Assembly (NCBI GenBank): GCA_020630175.1
Contig: JAHDBW010000020.1
Coordinates: forward strand, 1 to 34,595
DNA: 34,595 nucleotides
Source of the DNA: Anaerolineales bacterium
GTDB lineage: Bacteria; Chloroflexota; Anaerolineae; Anaerolineales; UBA6668
Direction of reading: 5' to 3'
Positions within the stretch are counted from its first letter, which is position 1; each line of letters opens with the position of its first letter. The translations under genes were made by a program, and so were the position numbers. The notes beneath the pieces were generated by a model, which did not search any database, had not been told where the DNA came from, and saw nothing but the letters and a program-made list of their open reading frames with translations. This document shows, piece by piece, positions 1 through 8,525 of the stretch.

Positions 1-52
1 TTTCTCCGACGGATTTTAAGTCCGTTGCGTCTGCCAATTCCGCCACGCCCGC
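1..52 (-). tRNA. tRNA-Leu (UAA), 3' part cut off by window edge
   Basis: Read on the minus strand from position 52, the sequence starts GCGGGCGTGGCGGAATTGGC, the usual 5' part of a bacterial tRNA-Leu. It has an acceptor 5' arm, a D-arm with GGC-AGACGC, and an anticodon stem ACGGA/TCCGT enclosing the seven-base loop CTTAAAA. The anticodon TAA (UAA in RNA) lies at plus positions 16-18. The variable arm begins at the window edge; the T arm and 3' acceptor strand lie outside. The class II long variable arm expected of tRNA-Leu therefore cannot be confirmed. Confidence 0.93.
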
Positions 53-79
53 ATTTACCGTAGCTGTAGAATTGTATCC

Positions 80-1780
80 TTATCCGGCTTCGTTTTCAAT
101 ATCTAAAAAGAAACCCAATTGAAATGCCGCTTGTTGCAGTGCTTCAACGTAGTCGGGTTGCACTTCAATCGCAAGTTCGCCTAACGTTTCGCCAAGGTAT
201 AAACGGGTGTTTGGATTGGCACGTAACGCGTCTAGAATTTGCGCATCGGCCACGCGCAACACCGGCCGCAGCTTGATCTGCCCCGTAGGCCCAACCGTCT
301 CCCAGCGCACTAAGGCGTTGCGCACGTAATCTGGCAATTCCTCACGCGCGTGTTTTTCTAAAAAGCCTAGAATCTGATTGGCCTGTATTTGCTGCCGTGC
401 CGCGCGCTTGATCCCTTTGACAGAAAGCCGATAGCGATAAACGCCTGTGGTTTGCGTTGGCAACCATTCTGTAATGCGGGCCAGTTGGTAGCGGATTTCA
501 CGGTTTGTTGCCCGGCTAGCCAGCACTTCGCCAGCATCGTTGAGCTGTAATGCGTGTTGGCGCTCTGCAATAAACCAATTCACACGGCCAGCCAACGCGC
601 CATACATTTGCGTCAAACGAAACGCCATTGGTGCATCATCGGTGGCAGAGCGCGTGGCATAGTCTGTCATGCCTAGCCAGTGGAGCGGGCCGCAAATGAG
701 GTAGGCAATATAAGCGCCGTCTACGTCGCGCCAATGTTCATAGCCGCGTAAATAACGCCCAGTTTTTTTGCTTTTTACATACCAACTTTTATAGTCGCCA
801 TTTGGGCGCTGAAAGTCTGGGGTCAATTTGCGAACGTGGGCAATGAAGGTTTCTAGATTTGTCCACTCCCGGCCGGGAATGTCATTCAAGTGCATCAGAA
901 TGGCTTGGCGGGCACGATCTTCTGCAAGTTGATGAGCAACAGCAGTCTCAAATTCAAGCGTAGGCACATGCAGCACATCTTTGATTTGCGTGGAACCCCG
1001 CCAAGTTTCTGTAAGCAGTTTGAGCTGCCGCCCACGCTTGTTGTGCAGAAAGCGCGGCAAGATGCGCGCATTCACCCGGCGATCTTTGGTAATAAAGCCT
1101 AATTCAATGAGTAACCGCCACAGCAAGGCCGATGCCTCCGGCACTTGGAGATAAGGCTTGAGCACATCACTGGCCTGCGAATAGGTTGGGGCGTCTTTCT
1201 GATCTGCGTTAACAATCCGTAGATACGCTAGCAAGGTGCAAGCATCATCGACAAGCGCAGAGGAACCGCGCTTGATGGTGTCTCGTGGGGGCGGCTCTAT
1301 CTTTTGCCCTGGGCGTTCGCGCAATGGCTTTTGCGTTTCTACTGGCGCAGTCGTTGGCAAAAACGGCAATAAGTCCGCTGGGATGTAAAACACTTCTTGC
1401 GGGCCGCTTTCTTCGTTGACAAAACGGCGGCCTAACAAGCCGCGATACCAAAGCAGTTCGGCAACATTTAGCGGCGCAACGTGCGGTTGTTCCCGTTCGC
1501 GTGCGCCAGGCCCTAAGGGGCGTACATCGCCAAACTGACGTGTGAACTTAGCCGCAGGCAACCGCCCGTTATTCGTCTTGATATCTTCAAGTGCTAACAA
1601 GCCTTCCTGCGAGAGGTCAGCCAGCACTAATTCCATTTGCTCTTGCTGGCTAATTGCGTCTGCCAATTCGCTAGCGGCGCTCCGGGCGTTGCGTGCTGTT
1701 AGCTCCACTGCGGTTGTTTCTGCAATCATGCGCAGTAGGGCAAAGTCGTAATCAAGAAGGGTGCGTTCAAGGCTTAACAT
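80..1780 (-). CDS. Helicase-associated (XPB/Ssl2 N-terminal-like) protein, function unknown
   Basis: A soluble protein of about 566 residues with no signal peptide or membrane segment. The C-terminal ~70 residues (after LRPVLRVADAQILDALRANP, then LYLGETLGELAIEVQPDYVEAL) resemble the helicase-associated domain that accompanies XPB/Ssl2-like proteins and occurs in stand-alone form in Actinobacteria and Chloroflexota. No Walker A or DEAD-type helicase motif is visible, so it is not a complete helicase. The N-terminal part has winged-helix-like stretches (LLALEDIKTNNGRLPAAKF), which suggests DNA binding but does not prove it. The frame opens at a TTG at 1798; the ATG at 1780 is preferred because the intervening MACIVI looks non-native. 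No clear Shine-Dalgarno is seen for either. It stands alone, divergent from the membrane-module operon. The family call is tentative; that it is a real gene is nearly certain from length. Confidence 0.75.
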   Translation of the reverse strand: MLSLERTLLDYDFALLRMIAETTAVELTARNARSAASELADAISQQEQMELVLADLSQEGLLALEDIKTNNGRLPAAKFTRQFGDVRPLGPGAREREQPHVAPLNVAELLWYRGLLGRRFVNEESGPQEVFYIPADLLPFLPTTAPVETQKPLRERPGQKIEPPPRDTIKRGSSALVDDACTLLAYLRIVNADQKDAPTYSQASDVLKPYLQVPEASALLWRLLIELGFITKDRRVNARILPRFLHNKRGRQLKLLTETWRGSTQIKDVLHVPTLEFETAVAHQLAEDRARQAILMHLNDIPGREWTNLETFIAHVRKLTPDFQRPNGDYKSWYVKSKKTGRYLRGYEHWRDVDGAYIAYLICGPLHWLGMTDYATRSATDDAPMAFRLTQMYGALAGRVNWFIAERQHALQLNDAGEVLASRATNREIRYQLARITEWLPTQTTGVYRYRLSVKGIKRAARQQIQANQILGFLEKHAREELPDYVRNALVRWETVGPTGQIKLRPVLRVADAQILDALRANPNTRLYLGETLGELAIEVQPDYVEALQQAAFQLGFFLDIENEAG

Positions 1781-1886
1781 AATTACTATGCAGGCCAAAT
1801 AAGGGCTAAAGACATGGGTGAGGTTTTGTCTGAAAAATAGCGTATAAAATGTAAAAATATACTGTTTAGTGTTTATGTTCTAAGAG

Positions 1887-1916
1887 TTGCTTTCCGTTCT
1901 TTCAACATGCTATACT
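1887..1916 (+). promoter_or_regulatory. Sigma70-type promoter of the MutL/DUF6754 membrane operon
   Basis: TTGCTT (1887-1892) and TATACT (1911-1916) are separated by 18 bases and sit about 130 bases before the first ORF of the plus-strand operon. This is the best promoter-like pair in the 263-base divergent spacer. The implied start near 1923 leaves a leader of about 120 nt in which no riboswitch was recognised. Confidence 0.55.
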
Positions 1917-2043
1917 CGCTATAACCAAACTCAAATATTTGGTTGTTCCTATAGTATTGGTAAGGACTGGCATTGCTCTTGCATCCACTTCTTTGTATAA
2001 GCATCAAAATAACAGGGTAAGCTGTTTGGTGCAATCCTAATTA

Positions 2044-2250
2044 ATGAAACAAAAAGCGCTAAGCATTCTAAATGATCTCAGTGTAATGGCCTTGGTGCGC
2101 GATCTTTTTGCGCCCGGTACGCCATTAGCATTGGTCGGTGCGCAATTGCTCTATTTTAGTGAGCCATTGCTAGCCGGTATTACTGATTCTACAGATGTTG
2201 AACGCTGGGCTCAATTGCTGGAAGGCATTGAAGACCCCTTACAAAATTGA
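2044..2250 (+). CDS. Small hypothetical protein (68 aa), first ORF of the membrane operon
   Basis: A 68-residue, Leu/Ala-rich, slightly acidic protein without Cys, signal peptide or a convincing membrane segment. It has a short hydrophobic helix around residues 28-47 (PLALVGAQLLYFSEPLLAGI). It begins at the first ATG after the promoter at 1887-1916 and ends 17 bases before the next gene, consistent with being the leading cistron. No good Shine-Dalgarno is seen, and no family is recognised. It could instead be a non-coding leader; the position and the uninterrupted frame favour a real gene. Confidence 0.5.
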   Translation: MKQKALSILNDLSVMALVRDLFAPGTPLALVGAQLLYFSEPLLAGITDSTDVERWAQLLEGIEDPLQN

Positions 2251-2267
2251 TTTTACTTTGAATTGGT

Positions 2268-3035
2268 ATGCCTGAACTAATTGATCTTATTGGCTTAGTC
2301 GTATTGCTGCTAATTGGCGGCTTATTGATTGGCTTACAAATGCGTAATCAGCGCAACAGAACGCAAGTTGCGTTTCGCCCAATTGCGGCGTATAGCAAAT
2401 TACGTGGCTATCTCAGCGAAGGGATTGAAACCGGTCGGCGCGTGCACTTTGGCATTGGCACTGGTAGCGTTGGTGCTGAAGATACCAGTGCAACGCTAGT
2501 CGGTATCCAAACCATGCAGGCCGCAGCCACTACGCTTGCAACCGCAGAAAAAACACCCATCGTAACCGCAGCAGACGGAACTTCATTTTTACTAGCGCAA
2601 GACGTCTTGCGTACGGTCTATCAACAAGTGCCGGGCGCAGCAGACCGCTACGATGCAGATGCTGTCCAGATGGTTGGCGTTTCGCCTTGGTCTTATGCTG
2701 CCGGTGCGTCAATGGTGATGCATGGTGAAAAACCAATTGCTAGCGTCACCTTAGGCGACTACGGTGATGAGTTGCTGCCCGTGCTAGAAGCTGGTGATCG
2801 GGTTGAAGCCCGCCAGCTCGCCGGAACGACAAATAACACTGGCCAAGCCGTGCCTTATGTCGGCGTTGATGATGCCGTTATTGGTGAAGAAGTTTACGCA
2901 GTTGGGGCTTACCTGACCCCAGAGCGGTCGGCTTATGTTGCCAGCTTGCAAACGCAAGATATTATGCGCCTGTTGATTGTTGGCTCGCTAATCATTGGGT
3001 CAATCGTGTTGACCGTGTTGGATATTTTCGGCTAG
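2268..3035 (+). CDS. DUF6754-like membrane-anchored protein
   Basis: 255 residues with one transmembrane helix at each end (about 5-23 and 234-253) and a conserved soluble region between them. That region contains AYSKLRGYLSEGIETGRRVHFGIGTG, an Ala/Thr-rich stretch, and VSPWSYAAGASMVMHGEKPIASVTLGDYGDE. This pattern matches the DUF6754-type proteins I know from Chloroflexota; the name is from memory, not a search. Its biochemical role is unknown. Its stop codon (TAG) is directly followed by the ATG of the next gene, so the two are very probably co-translated. The conserved partners downstream point to a structural or assembly role in a membrane complex. Function is inferred only from context. 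Confidence 0.7.
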   Translation: MPELIDLIGLVVLLLIGGLLIGLQMRNQRNRTQVAFRPIAAYSKLRGYLSEGIETGRRVHFGIGTGSVGAEDTSATLVGIQTMQAAATTLATAEKTPIVTAADGTSFLLAQDVLRTVYQQVPGAADRYDADAVQMVGVSPWSYAAGASMVMHGEKPIASVTLGDYGDELLPVLEAGDRVEARQLAGTTNNTGQAVPYVGVDDAVIGEEVYAVGAYLTPERSAYVASLQTQDIMRLLIVGSLIIGSIVLTVLDIFG

Positions 3036-3662
3036 ATGAATTATCAACTGTCTCTTACGGTTGCGATTAGTTTTGGGCTGATTGTGTTGTTGGGGTACTT
3101 CTTCCCCGGCTTTGATGCGCTGACATTACTACGCGCCGAAGTCTTGCGCTGGGCGGCGATCTTATCTGCCGTGGCTTTATTAGTTGGCGTTATTAGCTTG
3201 TTGAAAGTGCATTTCAGCCGCTTTATGGATCAGAAGCAAGAATGGGGCTATAGCTTAGTGCTTGTGCTGGCTTTTCTGGTGACGTTTGGCGCGGGCATGT
3301 TTAGTTTGATTTTTCCACCAGCGGAAACGTTGGTGAATTTTATGTTTAAGTACGTGCAGGTGCCAGTCGAAACGACGTTGGCGGCACTGTTAGCCGTACT
3401 ATTGATTGTGGCTGGGATGCGCATGGTGCGTTATCGCCGCGACTGGACAACTTGGTTGTTTTTAGCAATTAGCCTCATATTATTGGTCGGAATGGTCACT
3501 ATTGAGTTGCAAATTCCAGATGTGTTCCCCTTCTTACGAGACTGGATTATGACAGTCCCGGTGGTAGCAGGAACGCGCGGAATACTCATTGGGTTAGCCC
3601 TTGGCACCATTATTACTGGTCTGCGAATTTTTACTGGTGCAGATCAGCCATATGGGGAATAA
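3036..3662 (+). CDS. Six-TM integral membrane protein of the MutL/DUF6754 operon
   Basis: 208 residues, nearly all membrane-embedded. Hydrophobic segments lie near residues 5-23, 37-57, 71-93, 112-128, 137-155 and 178-196. Short Arg/Lys-containing loops (VRYRRDW near 131-137) suggest the cytoplasmic side. No transporter or enzyme motif is recognised. The start ATG abuts the stop of the DUF6754-like gene, and the next gene starts 10 bases after its stop, so it is a middle cistron. Probably a membrane subunit of the same complex; this is inference from gene order. Confidence 0.8.
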   Translation: MNYQLSLTVAISFGLIVLLGYFFPGFDALTLLRAEVLRWAAILSAVALLVGVISLLKVHFSRFMDQKQEWGYSLVLVLAFLVTFGAGMFSLIFPPAETLVNFMFKYVQVPVETTLAALLAVLLIVAGMRMVRYRRDWTTWLFLAISLILLVGMVTIELQIPDVFPFLRDWIMTVPVVAGTRGILIGLALGTIITGLRIFTGADQPYGE

Positions 3663-3672
3663 AGAGTAGGTA

Positions 3673-6600
3673 ATGGACAATAATTCGAAGTCACCCTTTT
3701 CACTATTTGGTAATAGTGAAGAACCGGATGACGTGAACCCAAACGGATCTCGCGATGATTTGGAACGCTGGCTAGACATGCTGCGTGACCAAGCTGGCGA
3801 TGAATGGAAGCCCGCTGCTTCTGAATCTGTGTTTGTACCAGCGAACGCAGAGAATAACGCGGCAAGTGAACTGCCAGACTGGCTCGCAGACATTGCGCCA
3901 CGCACTGAAGAAACGAACGTGGACTTTTTGCAATCATTTGCCCGAGAAATAGATGATAAGCCCACAAGCGAGTCGCCAATTAGCGCGACATCGGCCTTGT
4001 TAGGAGGCAGCGAACCAGTTGTTCCTGCTCCGGCACCTGTCCCAAGTGAGCCTAAAAGTGATCGCCCCGTGCCAGATTGGCTCAAGGGTAGCTCCAATGT
4101 AGACACATCATCACCAATTGCAACCGGCCCAGTTAAGGCTGAATCGGGTGGATTAGGATCACTTTTAGACGATGCGCCCGGCGTTATTGCGGGCGGCGCG
4201 ACAACGTCTTCATTAGACTGGCTGAGCGGGGTGGCAACAACCGAGTCGTCTACGTTGCCTACATCACCGCCGGTTGTAACAGACCCTCTGCCGCAAGCGC
4301 AGCCTAAACCGATTACACAGGCAATGCCTGCGGTTACCGCGCAGCCAACCCCACCTGTTATTCCAGAACCGGCAACGGAAGCGAATGAATCGCTTTTAGA
4401 TTGGTTGATTGATGAAGATGAAGTTATTCAATCGGCTTTGGCTCCGGTCACAGATCCGCTCACAACGCCAGCTGCGCCTGTTGAAGAACCGGTCGAAAAT
4501 ACAATCATCCGCCAAACAGATGTCTCAGATGATGATTTCTTAGCGCAATCTGATTGGTTGCTTGGACCAACTGAGACCGTCGCAAAAACAGAAAAAGTTG
4601 CGGAAGTTTCGACCCAAATCGAAATCCCAATCACGCCAGAGCCAAAAGCCAAGAAGGTCGAAACGAGTGATGATTTCACTGTTCCAGACTGGATGGATTC
4701 GGCACCGTTCGAGCCCTTACCACCGCTGCCAGAACAAAAGACTGATAGCGACCGGCACGCTGGTTTGCCGCCGATTGGCGCATCTGAAGGCTTGCACGCT
4801 GATGACCCAGACACGGGCAGTTGGTTGCCAGACTTGGGCAAAAGTGCGCCAATGGCAAGCACTAACCCTGAATCAGACCTGCCAGACTGGCTGACAGCCC
4901 CAACCGGATTCACGGAACCGCTGCCGCCAGCCCAAGCACCAAAAACACCATTTGAGCCCGCAGAAGAATTGCCAGATTGGCTAAACGGCGACGCAGCAAC
5001 TCCTGACGCTGTCGCATCTCCGGCACAGCTAGCCCCAATTGCCGAACCTATAGCACAAGATGCTTTGCCGGATTGGCTGCCGCAAGAACCGGAGCCAGTT
5101 GCAACACCTGCTGCGCCAGTTGCAGATGCGTTGCCAGACTGGTTACCGCAAGAGACTGCTGATCCAGATCCGTTTGCTGCGGCCGCTGCTGCACCAGCAC
5201 CAGTAGAAGACAATGCGCCGGACTGGCTGAAAGCAACAAGCGAATTAAATGCAGCCGCAGTTGAAGACGACTTGCCAGACTGGCTAAAAGCGCAAACCGG
5301 CAGTCTTGAAGCACCTGCGCCTATGGCACAGCCAGATCCAGTTGCGCAAAATGACTTGCCAGATTGGCTACAAGGCGCACATGATGCCGCCGTAACGCCA
5401 GACGCAGCCCCAGCACCGGTCGACAATGACATCTCCAGTTGGCTTGCCGATACTGGTGCGCAGTCAATTGAAATTGAGCCAATGGAGTCTTCTCCAGACT
5501 GGCTAAAAGATGCGACTCGCCCAGCGCCAGCTTCAGAAAATGCCGGCAAAGGTCTCGAATCTGTTGAAGATGCGCTAGCCCGAACGTCGCCAACGCCAGC
5601 GGAACCTGCCGGTGTGGTAGCAGCAACACCAGCGCCAGGCGCAACATCGCCAACAGATACGCCAGATTGGTTATCTCAAATTTCTGACACAGGTCAGTTT
5701 GAATGGGAAGACCTTGAAGGGACAGAAGCAGAAGCCAATGCACCCGCCGCATTTGAGGCGCTGCCGCCTATTCCGGTAGATGGTGAAGCACAATCTGTAG
5801 CCGATACGACCAATGTGCCAGCGCCTTGGGAAACGCAAGTTGCGCCTGCAGCCGGTGAGCAAGATTGGGTAATTGAATTGCCCGGTTGGCTACAGCCTGA
5901 AGAGGGCGCAAAAGCGGCAGCTGAAGCTGCGCAACCGGTGCCGGATCAAAATCTAGAAGCAAAAGCCAAGCTAGAAGACGCGTTGGATTCGATTCCGCGT
6001 GGTGAAGCAGCGCCAGAAGCGAACAAGTTTGACGATACGATTTTCTCGGCATTGCAAGACGATGAATCTGAAGGCGGTGAGCTAAATCTCAACGATTTGC
6101 CAGAATGGCTGAAACCGGCTGAAAAGCAAACCGAAGAAGAAGAATTAGACATGCCGCCGTGGTTGCGGCCAACCAGCGCTGATGATATTGAGTGGCTTAA
6201 TACCTTAGCCCCGGGCACAGTGCCGCCGCTGCGTACGCCAGCCATCACACCGTCTACTCAAGACGATGTTGATTTCATTATTTCTGCTGAAGCTGCAAAC
6301 CCAGAGTGGTTAGAAGCGACAGGGCCGGGCAATATGAGCTCGGTTTCAACGCAGCCTGCTGTATCGCCAATTTCAACGCCGGGTGATTTGCCAGATTGGT
6401 TAGCGTCTGTACGACCTGCTGATTTATCGTATGGCTCGACAGCAACGCCGCAGGCAGAACGAACAACAACAACCGCAATGGAGCTCTTCCCTGAAGCCGT
6501 TGCAGAACCGGTTGTTAGTCCCGCCCAGCCTGTTGCGCCCGCGCCAGCCCCTGCATATGAGGTGGAAGCGAAGAAGGCTCCAGCGTCTAGCGGGCCAGCA

Positions 6601-7833
6601 CAACCTTTAGAACAGGCTGATTTTCCGGAAATTCCCCCTTGGTTAGAAAGCTTACGACCGGCTAATGAGGTTGACGCGCCCCCGGAGGAACGCTCCTCCC
6701 CTTTTGACAAAGGCAGCGCGGCAGATTTCCTAGATGAAATCTCAGGCGCGCTGCCCGTAGCACCAATCATCACTGAGCAAGCAACGGTTGGCACAATCGC
6801 CGCTGAAGCTGAAGTCCAAGAATTGGTCGTTACTGATGCACAGGCAAAGCAGGCTGCTATTTTTGAAGAGCTGTTTGCACCTGTTGCCAAAACACAAACA
6901 GAACCGCTGCCACAGGCGTTGCCAAAGCAAGCGCGAACCTTCCAATTGGATCGGGTGCTCGTCGCGTTGGCGCTGTTTGTGCCCTTAGCATTTACATTTT
7001 GGTTCCAACCCGCTTGGTTAGGCCAACCGGCGATTGAAAGCCGACCGGCGACCAAAGCGTTTTACGATGCTGCCAATGCAATTACGCCCGGGTCTGAAGT
7101 CTTAGTTGTCTTTGATTATGAGCCCGGCACCAGTGCGGATGTTGATCCTTCAATGGAAGCGGTCATTGCGCATTTGGCGCAGAACGGGGTGCGGATTGCT
7201 GTCGTTGCAGCGAAGCCTGCCGCTGTCGATTTGGCTGTAGAAACGGTACAGCGTGCGAAGCTGTCTGTTGATGCAAATTTTGTCTATAACTATGGGCAAG
7301 ATTGGGTGCATCTTGGCTATCTGCCGGGTGGGGCGCTAGGCGCGCAATCACTGGCTGCCGCCCCGCAAACAACCCTACCAATTGAAATAATGGGTGGTCT
7401 AAATCCATGGGAAGGCATGCTGCGCAATGTGCGCACCTTCAATCAGTTTGAGCTTGTTGTTGTGGGCGCTGGCTCTGCAGAACGCACCCGTGCGTGGGTA
7501 GAGCAGGTTGAAGTGTATGACGTGCCAATTGGCGCTGTTGTGCCTGCCGGTGCAGAACCACTCGTGTTGCCATATTATGAAAGCGAAACGCCACAGCTAA
7601 TCGGTGTGATTAGTGGGGTTTCTGGCGCGTCTGTATACGACACCCTCAATAATCGCGCCTCTGGCTTGTTACGGACTTGGTCTGTGTATTCATTTGGGAT
7701 TTTGCTGTCTGCGGTGCTGCTGTTCTTTGGCAGTATTATCTGGCTTATTACAGACCTAATGGCTGGCCAAACAAAAAATAAAGCCGATTTTGCACAAATT
7801 CAGAAAGGGCTAGATACGGAAGGGATTAGCTAA
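3673..7833 (+). CDS. Giant PDWL-motif repeat protein with membrane-anchored Rossmann-like C-terminal domain
   Basis: 1386 residues in two parts. Residues 1 to about 1090 are acidic, Pro/Ala-rich and predicted disordered. They carry about 25 short motifs of the form (L/V/A/I)P(D/E/P)WL, for example LPDWL, VPDWL, APDWLK, MPPWLR, IPPWLE, spaced roughly 20-60 residues apart. A transmembrane helix follows at about 1094-1116. A folded domain of about 220 residues then begins with VLVVFDYEPG and includes VRIAVVAAKPA and HLGYLPGG, with alternating strands and helices. A second helix lies at about 1340-1362. The long repeat region and the ~24-residue C-terminal tail should be cytoplasmic, with the FDYEPG domain outside. 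The repeats look like linear binding peptides that could recruit many copies of a partner. The start ATG follows GAGTAGGTA. The stop overlaps the next ATG by one base. The enzymatic role, if any, is unknown. Confidence 0.9.
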   Translation: MDNNSKSPFSLFGNSEEPDDVNPNGSRDDLERWLDMLRDQAGDEWKPAASESVFVPANAENNAASELPDWLADIAPRTEETNVDFLQSFAREIDDKPTSESPISATSALLGGSEPVVPAPAPVPSEPKSDRPVPDWLKGSSNVDTSSPIATGPVKAESGGLGSLLDDAPGVIAGGATTSSLDWLSGVATTESSTLPTSPPVVTDPLPQAQPKPITQAMPAVTAQPTPPVIPEPATEANESLLDWLIDEDEVIQSALAPVTDPLTTPAAPVEEPVENTIIRQTDVSDDDFLAQSDWLLGPTETVAKTEKVAEVSTQIEIPITPEPKAKKVETSDDFTVPDWMDSAPFEPLPPLPEQKTDSDRHAGLPPIGASEGLHADDPDTGSWLPDLGKSAPMASTNPESDLPDWLTAPTGFTEPLPPAQAPKTPFEPAEELPDWLNGDAATPDAVASPAQLAPIAEPIAQDALPDWLPQEPEPVATPAAPVADALPDWLPQETADPDPFAAAAAAPAPVEDNAPDWLKATSELNAAAVEDDLPDWLKAQTGSLEAPAPMAQPDPVAQNDLPDWLQGAHDAAVTPDAAPAPVDNDISSWLADTGAQSIEIEPMESSPDWLKDATRPAPASENAGKGLESVEDALARTSPTPAEPAGVVAATPAPGATSPTDTPDWLSQISDTGQFEWEDLEGTEAEANAPAAFEALPPIPVDGEAQSVADTTNVPAPWETQVAPAAGEQDWVIELPGWLQPEEGAKAAAEAAQPVPDQNLEAKAKLEDALDSIPRGEAAPEANKFDDTIFSALQDDESEGGELNLNDLPEWLKPAEKQTEEEELDMPPWLRPTSADDIEWLNTLAPGTVPPLRTPAITPSTQDDVDFIISAEAANPEWLEATGPGNMSSVSTQPAVSPISTPGDLPDWLASVRPADLSYGSTATPQAERTTTTAMELFPEAVAEPVVSPAQPVAPAPAPAYEVEAKKAPASSGPAQPLEQADFPEIPPWLESLRPANEVDAPPEERSSPFDKGSAADFLDEISGALPVAPIITEQATVGTIAAEAEVQELVVTDAQAKQAAIFEELFAPVAKTQTEPLPQALPKQARTFQLDRVLVALALFVPLAFTFWFQPAWLGQPAIESRPATKAFYDAANAITPGSEVLVVFDYEPGTSADVDPSMEAVIAHLAQNGVRIAVVAAKPAAVDLAVETVQRAKLSVDANFVYNYGQDWVHLGYLPGGALGAQSLAAAPQTTLPIEIMGGLNPWEGMLRNVRTFNQFELVVVGAGSAERTRAWVEQVEVYDVPIGAVVPAGAEPLVLPYYESETPQLIGVISGVSGASVYDTLNNRASGLLRTWSVYSFGILLSAVLLFFGSIIWLITDLMAGQTKNKADFAQIQKGLDTEGIS

Positions 7834-8525
7834 TGATTACGATAATCGGCCTCTCCCTAAGCGCAATCCTAACCCTGTTTGTGTTTAGTTACCTCGTTGG
7901 CGACAACTTCGCCTACCGCACGGCGTTATATGCATTTATTGGCGTTGCCGCTGGGTATACCGCCTATATTGTTGTCAAAACTGTTTTGATGCCGCAATTT
8001 GTGGGCATTTTCTCGCGAGATGGCGTTGAACCGGCTGATCTGGTTTTAATGCTGTTTCCTTTGATTATGAGCATCATGCTGTTTCTGAAACTGTTCCAAT
8101 CAACTAGCCGCTACGGCAATATTGCGCTGGGCTTTTTAGTTGGCGTTGGGGCAGCAGTGGCGATTGGTGGCGCTTTACGCGGCACGCTCTTCCCACAGAT
8201 TCAAGCGGGGATGGTCTCTTTAGACTGGGCGCAACCGGGCGTGCCCGGCGTTTCTGAAGGGGGCTGGTCGCGGGCAACAACTTCACTGATCACGTTGCTA
8301 GGAACGGTCTTCACGCTGTTGTACTTTTACTATGGCGCGAAGCGTACTGAGGCTGGCGAAATCCAACGCCCCGGCTGGATCAATTGGGCAACCCAGTCTG
8401 GCCGTATTTTTGTGGTGATTACACTCGCGGCACTGTACGCTGGCTCGGTTGCAACTGCATTTACCTTCTTAACGCAGCGGATGCTTTCGTTATACGACCT
8501 GATTTCCCGTGTATTTAGCGCATGA
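7833..8525 (+). CDS. Polytopic membrane protein of the MutL/DUF6754 operon
   Basis: 230 residues with about six hydrophobic segments (near 3-22, 27-48, 66-86, 92-115, 147-166 and 187-214). A loop of about 30 residues after segment four contains LDWAQPGVPGVSEGGWSRA. No known transporter signature is seen. Its ATG shares one base with the stop of the PDWL gene (TAATG), and its TGA overlaps the ATG of the MutL-family gene (ATGA). This is strong evidence of translational coupling and equal expression. It probably forms the membrane part of the module together with the product of 3036-3662. Confidence 0.82.
   Translation: MITIIGLSLSAILTLFVFSYLVGDNFAYRTALYAFIGVAAGYTAYIVVKTVLMPQFVGIFSRDGVEPADLVLMLFPLIMSIMLFLKLFQSTSRYGNIALGFLVGVGAAVAIGGALRGTLFPQIQAGMVSLDWAQPGVPGVSEGGWSRATTSLITLLGTVFTLLYFYYGAKRTEAGEIQRPGWINWATQSGRIFVVITLAALYAGSVATAFTFLTQRMLSLYDLISRVFSA

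Noticed and set aside
4428-5549. Long minus-strand open frame of about 370 residues inside the PDWL gene
   Set aside because: Its repetitive Ser/Gly/Ala-rich translation (SQSGxS repeats) mirrors the PDWL repeats on the other strand. It has no start context and no family features.
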